Positions 31,537 to 41,010 of a DNA stretch of 64,000 nucleotides are shown piece after piece. The DNA is from Symbiodinium natans (taxonomy: Eukaryota; Sar; Dinophyceae; Suessiales; Symbiodiniaceae): assembly GCA_905221605.1 (NCBI GenBank), contig CAJNDS010002171.1, forward strand, positions 386,501 to 450,500, read 5' to 3'. The translations under genes and the position numbers were made by a program. How positions within the stretch are numbered: position 1 is the stretch's first letter; each line of letters begins with the position of its first letter. The notes beneath the pieces were generated by a model. The model searched no databases. It worked only from the letters and a program-made list of their open reading frames with translations, and was not told the origin of the DNA.

Positions 31537-34500
31537 CTTCAAGATCGTCTGAAAGGCCCGGGGCCTGTGGGATGAATGGCGCAGGGTGGACCTTCCGTCA
31601 AGATAGGCAGCGTGTCCTTTGAAGTCGGCGGCAAGCCAGAGGTCAAGTCCGAGCCCAGAATCGCACGGGGTGGCACAGAATGCACCTTTGGCAATCGAAG
31701 CATCGGAAGCAAAGACGTCGGGCCAGACGCCGGCCGAGAGGTTAGAACACGCAACTGGCGCAAGCAACGCGAGGACCTGAAGCTCGGAGGCAATCTTCCT
31801 GGGGAGGGGCTTTATTTGGCTACCTTCGGAGGATCCAGCTGAAGAGGTCCTGCCTAGTCCAAATAGGCCGTCGAGCACGGACATGAGACCCCTACGGTAC
31901 ATGAGGCAGGCAACCCACGAACCACTGAGCATAGAGGCGAGTTCTTCTGAGATACCGGCACACTGCGCGGCCCGAAGGGAAGCTGCTGCAAGCGCGAGCC
32001 TCTTCTCAACAGGGAAACCAACTAAAGCAACCCCATCACGGGTGGCATGGGGGTCAGAGATGACCTCGGCTCCTGCCACCTTGAAAACGCGCTGACTGAT
32101 GACATCTTTATCCTCAGAGCCTAAGACAGCCTCATCCGCATAGCCGCTTTTGGCCTGTGCGATGAGAAGAGAGGAGGCTGACTCCGACCCGGGCTGGAAA
32201 CACCGGTCTTCAACAGAGAGGCTGAAGTAGTCGTCTATTATCAGCCCGTCCCATGGCCCCGCAGGAGCAACAGGTCTTTTGTTCTCCAGGCGGCCCCGCG
32301 CCTGGAGGCATCCACAGTGCTGAAGCAGATCTTCGTGCGCCGCGGTGGCGTACTCTACTCCTCCGGCATCGCCTTGGAGCAGCGCCTTGAAAGTTGGGTG
32401 AACCCAACTTTTGTCGTTTACCAGCAGGGCTGGCGGGGGCTCACCGAGAAAGTGTCCCTTCCCCCGAGGTTGCCTGCGATCTTGCGCACTTTTGAGGAGG
32501 AAGGCCGAGTAGGCATTGGTCCCCTTGAAGGCGCCTAGCCTGAACGCAGGGCCTATGGCGTTTGTGACGGCGCGCTCCTCGCTGACGCGTGCCTGGGTAT
32601 AAAAGTCCCGTCTGTCGGTGACGGAGCCGACCAGGCAGCAACCTTTGGGCACATGCACGCGGGCTAGCAAGGGGCCGGTTGGCAGAAATCTGGAGGGTCC
32701 AAGAAGACGCCCTTCAAGGGAGTTCTGTCCCCGCCTGTCACCTATCTGACGTTGTTTGCCTGGCGCCTTGAAAGCCCCGAAGATACGTGTGAGCTTGCGC
32801 TCGGGCAGGGGGCCGGCGGTGATGCCAAGGAGGCCGGAGGCGTCCCAGAGCTTGCAAAGGCCAAGGATTTCTGGATCCTCTTTCTCGAAACTGGCACACG
32901 GCCCTCCCGTGCCTTCAAATTGCATGACTTCGGGCTCAAGATAGGGCAAAAGCAACTCAGGGCCGAGGTGCGCAGCAAGATTCCACTCCCCCTTGCCATG
33001 CAGGGCAACAGCATCGGCTTTAATGTCACCATAAGGGTTCAGTGCTTCCGGGCCCTTCTTGACGTGCGGCACGAAACCATCACCTTCAGGCGGAAACGCA
33101 AGGTCGGAGTAAGACCCTGTCACAAGGCCAGAACGGCCCAGAAACTGGATGACCTCAGACAGCCTAGCAGCAGTGTGAAGGCCACGTCGGCCGGCACAAG
33201 AAGGAACACTCCTAGCTTCACACGCTCTGACGAGCACACCTATCCGGTCATAGGCCTGGACCTGAAAAGGGGATAGGGGCCTCTGCAGGGAGAGCAAAGA
33301 AACTGGCTTACACCCAGCATGCACGTAGTTGAGGGCCATTGCAACCAGGTGAACACACCTTTGGACACTCAAGCGCAAGTGAGCTGAAGCTCCCCGGCAG
33401 GGTCGCTGATCGAAGACCTTCGGGCGAAGGAGAGGCAGCGGAAAGAGAGCGGTAGAGGGAGACAGGCTGTCATCCCGGCACAGAGCCAAAGTTGAAACAA
33501 GAAAGTGAGCAAACTGGGTCCTTGCATCTCGAAGTAGGCGAGGGACAGAGGAGACCCATGAGCAAAAGGTGAACTCAGCGTCGACAGCGAAGGTAACACC
33601 CTCCAAAGGGAAAACGTCGGCAGCGGGATTGGAGGGACGGCCCTCGGGTGCGGCCGGTACATCCTCGGAGCGTGGCTTGCTGTGAGCTGGGGGCATGCAG
33701 GGATTGAGGCTGGAGCTCGGTGCTGAAGAAGCAGAAACAGAATGAGCATTTTTCAAATGGCAAGACGAGGAGATTCCTCCGGCGCCTTCAAAAGCGGCGC
33801 TGGGGGCATCCCTGGCAATCACTTCTTGGGGTTTGCTGCGGAGGCCGCCTTCTTTGCAGCGGCCCATTGGGCGGCCCTCTGCTGCTTTTTCGAAAGGTGC
33901 CCGTCTGGGTTGTCTGAAGAACCTGGCGCGTGCGGCAGAGGAATGGAAGGCTGTTTTGGAAGCTGGCGCATGGCAGGCTGGGTCTTGGTAGGACTTGCTT
34001 CTACTTTCCGGGCAGCGATAGTCTCTAACTCCTTGACATACGCCAAAGAGACAGTGATCCATCGCTGGTCTGCTAGTGGGGAGAAAGTCTGGAGCGTAGA
34101 GCCGGGCAGCTGTGCGGGAGGTTGGAATATCCCCAACGGGGGATCGCTTTGCAGTGTGAGGAGCCACGCAAGGCTGGACTCCCCTTGGTCTTGCGCGCAC
34201 TGGTCCAACATCACAAGAAGTAGAGACAGGACGTCTCGGGCACCCTCCTGAGACCCAAGGCGGAGCAAATCTAGCGCTTGCGCGACTTGCCACGCTATGA
34301 GACCCAGCAAAGGTTGCGCAGCGAACCCCCCGTGGCGCTCCAGGTAGCGCATGAAGCTTACTTGCTCGGTGGGCAGAAGGCCTGTGGGGTCCATCCTCCG
34401 CTCCATGTTCTCCCTCACCTTGGTGGCGAAACTGCCTGTCCTGGCAGACAGCTCTTGCTGAAGCTTTGCCCTTCCTATCGAACCTCGTACCGAGGAAGCT

Positions 34501-35406
34501 TGCCCTGGCTGGGCTTCCAGAAGGGGGTCTGAGGCCCCCGCGGAAAGCTGCCCGACTAGAGCCACAAGCGCCTGGGATTGGGCCAGGACAGCTGACGTCA
34601 GAGAGCCACTGGCTTGGCCTTCGGGTGTAGGCAAGGTGCCCTCTGGGTTTAGGAGCAGGTCCAGGTCCTTCTGCTCTTTGGACGCTGTGGGTTGAGCCCG
34701 TACTGGAGGAGGGGGGCCTAGAACAGCTGCAAGACCTTTGGGCTGGGCTTGAAAGGGAGGCAGAACAGCAGACACCGGGGCTTGCAAGGCAGCGTGGGGC
34801 AAGGCAGCTTGTGGAACTACAGGGCTCGGTTGAGCCGGTGCATGGGGCTCGCCGCCGGGACCAAGGGCATCCAAACGGTTCACCACTGATGCCATGAGCT
34901 CCATCATTCTTGCCTGTTGCGCGGCGAGTTGTTGCACGGTGGGTCTTTTTGCCTTGGGAGCCTTTGCTTTTGCTGGAGCAGGCAGGGCTTCTTCCACTGC
35001 AGAAACTGCGGTTTGGTATCCAGATCGGTCGCCTGGCATGACATCCGAAGCTGCTAACCACTCTTTGGCAAGACGGACCACCTCCGAGGCCAGGGGGAAG
35101 ATGGAGGAATCCCCTTCCCTGAACGCGATCACATCTGGGTGCGTAAGATCTGCTGGGGCCAAGCTTTCGGTCACCTGAACCCCTAGATCTACCACCAAAA
35201 CCGGGACCATCTCTACTTCTTGAGGCGGGACCCACTCGCCCGACTCTGTAAGCTGGATGGGCGGCGCTACGAAAGTCATGGAAGGGCCAATGCTCTCTGC
35301 CTCGACAGCTTGCATCCCGGACTCCAGCTCCTCCGCCGACAAAAAGCCCTCTGGCACACATAACAAGAACCCAGAGGGCCGCTTCATGATAACATAGGAG
35401 AGACAT
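31312..35406 (-). CDS. reverse transcriptase ORF of YR retrotransposon
   Basis: The frame is open for 1364 codons, but the first ~530 lie opposite Gag in a -1 register, look like low-complexity overlap and are probably not translated. Real coding likely starts near 33.9 kb. From ~residue 700: KKGPEALNPYGDIKADAVAL, then the RT palm. FGAFKAPGKQRQIGDRRGQN is the nucleotide-binding region, GSVTDRRDFYTQARVS is motif A, and GLIIDDYFSLSVED (near 32240) is the catalytic IDD box. The connection LSGSWVACLMYRRGLMSVLD follows, then VFASDASIAKGAF, the first RNase H strand with its Asp. The last ~80 codons overlap the methyltransferase frame and are probably not translated in this register. Confidence 0.83.
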   Translation of the reverse strand: MSLLCYHEAALWVLVMCARGLFVGGGAGVRDASCRGREHWPFHDFRSAAHPAYRVGRVGPASRSRDGPGFGGRSRGSGDRKLGPSRSYAPRCDRVQGRGFLHLPPGLGGGPSCQRVVSSFGCHARRPIWIPNRSFCSGRSPACSSKSKGSQGKKTHRATTRRATGKNDGAHGISGEPFGCPWSRRRAPCTGSTEPCSSTSCLAPRCLASPGVCCSASLSSPAQRSCSCSRPPSSSTGSTHSVQRAEGPGPAPKPRGHLAYTRRPSQWLSDVSCPGPIPGACGSSRAAFRGGLRPPSGSPARASFLGTRFDRKGKASARAVCQDRQFRHQGEGEHGAEDGPHRPSAHRASKLHALPGAPRGVRCATFAGSHSVASRASARFAPPWVSGGCPRRPVSTSCDVGPVRARPRGVQPCVAPHTAKRSPVGDIPTSRTAARLYAPDFLPTSRPAMDHCLFGVCQGVRDYRCPESRSKSYQDPACHAPASKTAFHSSAARARFFRQPRRAPFEKAAEGRPMGRCKEGGLRSKPQEVIARDAPSAAFEGAGGISSSCHLKNAHSVSASSAPSSSLNPCMPPAHSKPRSEDVPAAPEGRPSNPAADVFPLEGVTFAVDAEFTFCSWVSSVPRLLRDARTQFAHFLVSTLALCRDDSLSPSTALFPLPLLRPKVFDQRPCRGASAHLRLSVQRCVHLVAMALNYVHAGCKPVSLLSLQRPLSPFQVQAYDRIGVLVRACEARSVPSCAGRRGLHTAARLSEVIQFLGRSGLVTGSYSDLAFPPEGDGFVPHVKKGPEALNPYGDIKADAVALHGKGEWNLAAHLGPELLLPYLEPEVMQFEGTGGPCASFEKEDPEILGLCKLWDASGLLGITAGPLPERKLTRIFGAFKAPGKQRQIGDRRGQNSLEGRLLGPSRFLPTGPLLARVHVPKGCCLVGSVTDRRDFYTQARVSEERAVTNAIGPAFRLGAFKGTNAYSAFLLKSAQDRRQPRGKGHFLGEPPPALLVNDKSWVHPTFKALLQGDAGGVEYATAAHEDLLQHCGCLQARGRLENKRPVAPAGPWDGLIIDDYFSLSVEDRCFQPGSESASSLLIAQAKSGYADEAVLGSEDKDVISQRVFKVAGAEVISDPHATRDGVALVGFPVEKRLALAAASLRAAQCAGISEELASMLSGSWVACLMYRRGLMSVLDGLFGLGRTSSAGSSEGSQIKPLPRKIASELQVLALLAPVACSNLSAGVWPDVFASDASIAKGAFCATPCDSGLGLDLWLAADFKGHAAYLDGRSTLRHSSHRPRAFQTILKKIDKLPTFSVPNVLSPMLRSRSLAATTSWRSVEVLVRFQRPCGGEVSDRGLSSTCQGLRTSTCHLGMLLNGSLS

Positions 35407-35501
35407 CGAAAGCTTTCTTGGCCTAAAGCCTCAGGAGGCCAAGTCCACTCAAGGATCTCAACTGTGCCTTCTTCGGCTGCGGTAAGTGAGGTCAAGTCCA
35501 T
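33819..35501 (-). CDS. Gag-like protein of YR retrotransposon
   Basis: 560 codons from ATG 35501. N-terminal ~150 residues form a folded-looking region (ESFRCLSYVIMKRPSGFLLC). A Lys/Ala/Pro-rich linker (AKAKAPKAKRPTVQQLAAQQ) and a Pro/Ala-rich stretch reach ~330. A helical domain (~350-500) with VSFMRYLERHGG, AQDQGESSLAWLLTL and WITVSLAYVKELE follows, then a basic tail (KKQQRAAQWAAAKKA) likely to bind nucleic acid. The helical domain matches the decayed Gag at 17.9-18.4 kb, so selection once kept it. The position before RT is that of ORF1/Gag in DIRS/Ngaro elements; structural particle function is inferred. Confidence 0.72.
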   Translation of the reverse strand: MDLTSLTAAEEGTVEILEWTWPPEALGQESFRCLSYVIMKRPSGFLLCVPEGFLSAEELESGMQAVEAESIGPSMTFVAPPIQLTESGEWVPPQEVEMVPVLVVDLGVQVTESLAPADLTHPDVIAFREGDSSIFPLASEVVRLAKEWLAASDVMPGDRSGYQTAVSAVEEALPAPAKAKAPKAKRPTVQQLAAQQARMMELMASVVNRLDALGPGGEPHAPAQPSPVVPQAALPHAALQAPVSAVLPPFQAQPKGLAAVLGPPPPVRAQPTASKEQKDLDLLLNPEGTLPTPEGQASGSLTSAVLAQSQALVALVGQLSAGASDPLLEAQPGQASSVRGSIGRAKLQQELSARTGSFATKVRENMERRMDPTGLLPTEQVSFMRYLERHGGFAAQPLLGLIAWQVAQALDLLRLGSQEGARDVLSLLLVMLDQCAQDQGESSLAWLLTLQSDPPLGIFQPPAQLPGSTLQTFSPLADQRWITVSLAYVKELETIAARKVEASPTKTQPAMRQLPKQPSIPLPHAPGSSDNPDGHLSKKQQRAAQWAAAKKAASAANPKK

Positions 35502-36039
35502 ATCAGCCGGTCAAAGCTGAAGGGTAGCTCAGCCGGGCCTGCAAAGAGCACTCTGCACTTAGATGTCCAGGTGGAGCCGTGAGAAACCGGAGAGGTTGAT
35601 GCAAGCAAATGGGTCTGGCCTAACAACCCCACCCTCAAGAACCGCAAAAACCAAACACCCTACAACCGAACCAGAGGCGAGGGAGAGTACAAGTTGCCGC
35701 TGGCAGAGGTCAGGGAAGGACCTGACCGGTGCAAAGGGTACTCTGGCACAGGCAGGGCTGAGGAGGAGGCCACTGCACACTAGGCTTTTGCGCAAAGGCA
35801 GTAGCTGAGGCTGGTGAGAAGAGGCTGCTTCCCGGGGAGGACGAGGGTTCAGGAGGGCCAGCCTGGACACTGGACGCCCTAGGCGGCTGCACACGGGTTA
35901 GGGACGAGGCCGGAGAAGCAGCAATGAAGGCAAGGGAGCTGGGTGGTGGCCAACGACGGCACGGAACAACCCTATGACCCCTAGCCTAAAGGACAGCCCT
36001 TCTAACTGAACCGAAAGATCCCAAGAGGCAGGCTGCTCC
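35502..36039 (-). other. 5' region between the small membrane ORF and Gag
   Basis: A 111-codon frame (35559-35894) has no recognisable domain and no counterpart found in the other YR element. It may be untranslated leader. Promoter elements were not recognised. Confidence 0.45.
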
Positions 36040-36333
36040 TCACCCGTGCGGGAGGGTGTAGCCCTCTAACCTTGCGGAGCGACGGCGCTCCGGTTGCTGA
36101 GCAGGAGTGTAATCAGCAGTGCGTGGCCTTTCAGAATGCGCAAACCTCGGGTGGAGAATTTGCAGGAAGATCCAAGCGACCAAGACAGCTCCGATGATGA
36201 ACCCTGCCAGGAAACAGGCCAAGTATCCTCCAAGTGCAGGGCTAGTACAGTAAACTGGACAGCCCAAGCCCCAGAGGTTTGTTGTGGCCCCAGAATGGAT
36301 GACCTTCAAGAAGTCAAGGATGGCACCGGCCAT
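36040..36333 (-). CDS. small membrane-anchored ORF at the 5' end of the YR element
   Basis: 97 codons from ATG 36333. Residues ~33-60 (GGYLACFLAGFIIGAVLVAW and onward) form a strong hydrophobic span, followed by a basic tail with QQPERRRSARLEGY. It is the first ORF after the terminal A repeat. The decayed YR element has a small one-span ORF in the same position, but the sequences are not clearly similar. Function is unknown; a link to membranes during the element's cycle is speculation. Confidence 0.55.
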   Translation of the reverse strand: MAGAILDFLKVIHSGATTNLWGLGCPVYCTSPALGGYLACFLAGFIIGAVLVAWIFLQILHPRFAHSERPRTADYTPAQQPERRRSARLEGYTLPHG

Positions 36334-36349
36334 CAACTACCTCAATCCT

Positions 36350-36398
36350 GTTTGCTTGAGCAGCATCACCGCGATACATCACTCGCTTCTAAGAAGCA
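36350..36398 (+). repeat. solitary A repeat at the 5' terminus of the YR element
   Basis: 49 bases starting GTTTGCTTGAGCAGCATCAC and ending in CTTCTAAGAAGCA, identical to the A part of the 229-bp units at 28623-28671 and 28852-28900. It sets the right border of the element. Confidence 0.92.
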
Positions 36399-36695
36399 AA
36401 GTGGCAATTTCTTGAGCGACTAGGTGCCTGAGAGAATTGGGCTTAGGGTGTCGAGGTTAGGGCTTTACAGGGTTTATGGCCTTCGAGTTTAGGGCCCTGA
36501 ACCCTACACACTAAAACCTAAACCCTCAACCCTGAACCCTAAAACCGAAACCCTAAACCCTAGACCATAAACCCTAAACCCTAGGGTTTAGGGTTTAAAC
36601 CCGTTACACGTCCCACAGCCTGGGCTCTGTTCAAAATGTAGGGCACGCCACGCTCCAGGCCCGCTACTGAGACCAGGAGGTTTAGGGTTTAGGGT

Positions 36696-36734
<39 letters not shown>

Positions 36735-37600
36735 GGCTGAGGATTGAGGGTCTAGCGTCGTCAACACTCCGAGTTGCTGGTTGGGGTTTTCGGTTTAGTA
36801 CACCCCCTCATTACCGCGTGGGTGCGCGGGCCTTGGTGTTTCGTCCGAACTCCTCGTCGCTGTATGGGTTAAGGCGGTTTTGGAGGGGGGTTCTCCTGAT
36901 TACTGTATGCGTTCAGAGGGTTTGGGGTCCAGTCAAAACTCCCAATGGCTGCATGGGTTATGGGGAATAGTCAGAGCTCCTAGTTACTTGGTTTGGGGCT
37001 TTAAGGTTTGGTGGTTTAGTCAAAACTCGCAGCTCTGTTTGTGCGTTCAGAGGTTTAGACGTCAACAAGACTCCTGAGCTATTGTATGCTATTGTTCGGC
37101 TTGAGGAGGCTTGGGTGTTAGTCCATACTCCTTTTGTAATCCAGGGCTTGAGATTGAATCAGAACTTGCAAGTAAGTTGCGGGTTGGTGGTTTGGGGTTA
37201 GGCAACACACCCAGTTCCTGGGTGAATGGGTTGAGGGGATTTAGGGTTTAGTCTAAACTCCTAGTTGCTGGGTTCATGTCTAATTTGTACGGGTCAAGGG
37301 GTCTAAAGCTCATAAACACTCTTGTGTCAAGCCGTCGGTTGGTTGCTTGTGTTTTTGATTCAAGTGGTCGGTTGCTTGCCTTTGCTTGCGTTAAGTGGTC
37401 AGTTGGTCGCCCTTGTATGGTTGCTTGTATCAAGTGATTGTTTCATGTCTTTCGTGTAGTTTAACTAGTAAAACTCTGAATTGTAGTTCTAGTATGGATT
37501 GAATGGGGGGGATGGCGTCGGCCCCGAAATTCACGTGGCAACCGCAGCGTGTTTCCAAGAAAGACAGATTGAGGGCAGCCGTTCCCACGCCAGGAGAGGG
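36399..37600. other. spacer with CCCTAAA and TTGAGGG blocks, no gene assigned
   Basis: CCCTAAA-like units at 36495-36600 and TTGAGGG units at 36680-36735. From 36760 to 37240 a loose ~70-90-bp motif around GGTTT...AGTCAAAACTC...AGTTACTG recurs about six times. From 37310 to 37440 a CAAGTGGTCGGTTGCTTG-like motif recurs. Confidence 0.55.
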
Positions 37601-37798
37601 TTTAGGGTTTCGGGTTTAGGGTTTAGGGTTTAGGGTTTAGGGTTTAGGGTTTAGGGTTTAGGTTTAGGGTTTAGGGTTTAGGGTTTAGGGTTTAGGGTTT
37701 AGGGTTTAGGGTTTAGGGTTTAGGGTTTAGGGTTTAGGGTTTAGGGTTTAGGGTTTAGGGTTTAGGGTTTAGGGTTTAGGGTTTCGGGTTTAGGGTTT
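37600..37798 (+). repeat. interstitial TTTAGGG array (~28 units)
   Basis: Nearly perfect heptamers with two TTTCGGG variants near the edges. Confidence 0.96.
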
Positions 37799-37990
37799 TC
37801 CTAAACCCTTATAACCAGACCGTCTCGATACCCACTTATATACACAACCAGACCTCTCCGATTGGACGGCGCACTCCACTTGCGTGTCCTTGACGCAAGG
37901 TGGAAGCTGCGGGTTTGTTTTTTATTTGCGTGCACTCGACGCAAGGCTTAGTATGTGTCGGACAGGGGCGTTCACACTTGCTGCCGGGTC

Positions 37991-38156
37991 TACTTGGAGG
38001 TTCATGGTACTTAGTAACCACTTATAGCTGTACTTATAACCCTCTTATAAGCCCCTTAAGTGCCCTAATATGGCTATAAGTACAGGTATCCTAAACCCTA
38101 AACCCTAAACCCTAAACCCTATAAGTTGGGTTATAAGTACCATGAACCTTCAAGTA
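37991..38156. mobile_element. palindromic MITE copy with a CCCTAAA insert
   Basis: Left terminus TACTTGGAGGTTCATGGTAC and right terminus ending CCATGAACCTTCAAGTA. About 31 bases of CCCTAAA repeat (38091-38121) sit inside the right arm, absent from the other copies. Flanks GGGTC and CGGTC are an imperfect candidate target duplication. Confidence 0.8.
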
Positions 38157-38840
38157 CGGTCTACGTGCCGCCTACAAGAACGGGGTGGAGAGTTCCTGTG
38201 GGCCCTGGGGGGCGTTGGGCTGTCTTGCCTTGGGCTCTTGTAGGGATGAGGGCTTCGCCTCTAGGGCTTTAGGGTTTAGGGTTTAGGGTTTGGGGTTTAG
38301 GGTTTAGGGTTTAGGGTTCAGCTTTAGACGGGATCTCCACCCATTCACAGAAACCATGTGCTGGCCAACCTCACCCGCGTCTTGCGGGGGGCGGGCGCAG
38401 GAAAGAGTCCCGAAAAGGCATCTTGAATCCAGTATAAGTCTACTTATAGCCTACTTAGAGGACGAAGGGGGGAGTGTAAGTGCAGTAATACATGGGGCTA
38501 CATGTACCCTGAGGTAGGTTTTACCCTGACAAGGGCCGTAGCTATTTGGTTTCTCAAAGATTAAGTGTTGCAGTAAGGGCGATCACCCTGAGAGCACTTG
38601 GGGGAACCCAACAAAAATCCCAGGCCCGAAATCCCTCAACCTGGCTCGACACTGATACAAGCCTTGCGGAAGAACAACCTAGAGCATCTGATTCGAGCTG
38701 TCTACTAGTTCATGGTTGGGATCGTGTTCAAAATTTAAATGTATATCCCTTATTGGGTTTAAGTACCCGTAAAAATGTAAATGGTACTCAACTATGACAA
38801 AGGTTTATTGTGTAGCTTAGAAGTTGCTGTTTGGCTGGGT
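38157..38840. other. unique spacer, no gene assigned
   Basis: A short TTTAGGG block lies at 38270-38320. The frame at 38546-38797 shows no recognisable domain. Confidence 0.55.
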
Positions 38841-38844
38841 TTGG

Positions 38845-39062
38845 GGCGTAGGGTTTAGGGTTTAGGGTTTAGGGTTTAGGGTTTAGGGTTTAGGGTTTAG
38901 GGTTTAGGGTTTAGGGTTTAGGGTTTAGGGTTTAGGGTTTAGGGTTTAGGGTTTAGGGTTTCCGGCTTAGGGTTTAGGGTTTAGGGTTTAGGGTTTAGGG
39001 TTTAGGGTTTAGGGTTTAGGGTTTAGGGTTTAAGGTTTCGGGTTTCGGGTTTCGGGTTTAGT
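38845..39062 (+). repeat. interstitial TTTAGGG array (~30 units)
   Basis: Nearly perfect with a TTCCGGC interruption at 38960 and a terminal TTTCGGG block. Confidence 0.96.
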
Positions 39063-40500
39063 CTAGGGTCCGAAGCCCTAAACCCTCAATCCCCCTCAAC
39101 CTTCAGGACTCTTTGCCCGGTGGAAAAGCTGGCGGTTGTAGTCCACGGGTATGTACAAGTCTGTCAGCTCCTGTCAGGCTTAGGTTTGGGCTTTAGTGCT
39201 TGCCCTAAACCCTAAACCCTAACCCTAAACCCTAAACCCTAAACCCTAAACCCTAAACCCTAAACCCTAAGAGTTCAGGGTTTGGAGTTTCCAGGGTAGA
39301 GGGCGAATGCGCCTACAAGATCATAGACACATGTTAGCGTTTTGGGTTTAGGGTTTAGGGCAACAACAATCATCGGGAGCAAACAGGGAGAGTCAGGTAA
39401 CGCCTGGCCTTCCAAACGAGCCCTTTTCGGAAGCTCCAAAGTGTCTCGGCAAACCCCAAAACCCTAAACCGCAAGTCCTGTCTCTGAGCGTAAGGAAGCT
39501 CTTGTTTTCGGCCGTTTGCAGCACTCCAAAACGCAAGATCACTTCTGTAAAATATGGTCCCTTTTGGGGTCCTTATTAAAAGGCTGCCCCTCTTCTGGAG
39601 GGTACCCAAAAAAGGGGACCCTGATTTAGAGAACTCACCGTGTCGAGCCTGTAGGGTTCAGGGCCTAGGCTTCCCTGAGGTCCCAAAATCCCAAATCCCT
39701 AAATCCCTAAATCCCTAAACCCTAAACCCCAAACCCTAAACCCTAAACCCTAAACCCTGTAACAGCTCTCAAGACGGGTTGAGGCCCTTGGGAGTGGGGA
39801 CTTTAGGGCTCCACTAAAGAAACCGAGTTTGCTCTACCCATCTCAACCCGACCTCCCCAACGTCCCACTGCTTGGGAAGCTACGGACCCTAAACCCTAAA
39901 CCCGGCCTAAACCCTAAACCCTAAACCCTAAACCCTAAACCCTAAACCCTAAACCCTAAACCCTAGACCCTAAACCCTAAACCCTAAACCCTGACCCTAA
40001 ACCCTAAACCACCTACATGCCCTGAAACCTTTGAAAGCTCCAGAGCCTCAACCCTAAACGCTGGACTGCATCCTGAAGTTCTGGTTTAGGGTTTAGGGTT
40101 TAGGGTTTAGGGTTTAGGGTTTAGGGTTTAGGGTTTAGGGTTTAGGGTTGATATAGGGTTGAGGGTTTAGGGTTTAGGGTTTGGGGTCTGGGGTCTGGGG
40201 TCTGGGGTTTGGAGCTTAGGTCCCCTAATACTTCCACCTCCTCCCCTGAGCTTCCCTCAGGTTCCTTCGTTACCTACCCCCGCTGAGCCCCCGCCCCTTA
40301 AGGACCCTATGATGAAGCCCAAGAAAAGGAGGCAAACCCTAAACCCTAAACCCAGAACCCTAAACCCTGAACCCTAAACCCTAAACCCCATTATGAAGCC
40401 CAAGAAACCTGGGAGGCTCTGAAGCCCAGAAACTCAAACCAAAAAGAGTTCTCATTCCGACTTTTGGATTCATGGCCCAAAGTTCACAAAGAGCCCAATA
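39063..40500. other. telomere-type arrays and spacers
   Basis: CCCTAAA blocks at 39203-39270, 39700-39758, 39890-40010 and 40335-40392; TTTAGGG block at 40083-40190 ending in GGGGTCT variants. No coding evidence. Confidence 0.65.
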
Positions 40501-41010
40501 TCCCTTCATTAACTATACGTTAAATCATATAAAAGATGCCTCTAACAATTCAGGTATAGACCTGAAATAAGGGGCATGGGCTCTTTGAGTGATTGTCAAC
40601 GCAGCAATGTTTTACATTCATATTTGTGTATGATTGCTTGATTATATATATATATATATATATTCCACTTTACCACATATTGCCATACATGTCATTCATA
40701 GCGTACCTACATAAACCGCATGTTGTTTTGTAAAACTACCACAAATATATAACCTGCAACATAAGCAAGTACAACTATTACTTTTGTCTATATACTTCCT
40801 TTCTACCGATGATTACTGTACCTGATGCTATTACTTTAAGAAAATAACAAATTTGGATTTGCATAATATGTAATTGTATAGTTATGAACAAAAGACTTCA
40901 ATTCGTTGATAACAATATTCTAATGATGAGGTTCATGGTGGATTGGTTTCTTGCTCTATGCTTTACGATTTTGTGCTTTAAATCCAACAGGTTGTTGATA
41001 TTGGGTGAGA
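40501..41010. other. AT-rich island with (AT)n tract
   Basis: About 500 bases clearly richer in A/T than the surroundings, with a ~20-bp TA tract near 40645-40664 and no telomere-type units. No open frame or motif is recognised. Confidence 0.7.

Larger units (their letters stand above)
28442..36398 (-). mobile_element. YR (DIRS/Ngaro-like) retrotransposon with methyltransferase-like domain
   Basis: On the minus strand: a 49-bp terminal A repeat (36398-36350), small membrane ORF, Gag-like ORF, RT, RNase H split around a methyltransferase-like domain, tyrosine recombinase, then B-A-B-A-B repeats (29052-28442). The A-ORFs-B-A-B plan is the split direct repeat structure of Ngaro-type elements, here with one extra A-B unit. 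No target duplication is expected. All domains are present, but RT, methyltransferase/RNase H and YR occupy three different frames, so either programmed shifts or a few mutations are involved. Confidence 0.85.

Noticed and set aside
33819-35406. First ~530 codons of the RT frame as a real protein
   Set aside because: They lie opposite the Gag ORF in another frame, are low in complexity and rich in Ser/Pro/Arg, with no counterpart motif; Gag is the supported reading.
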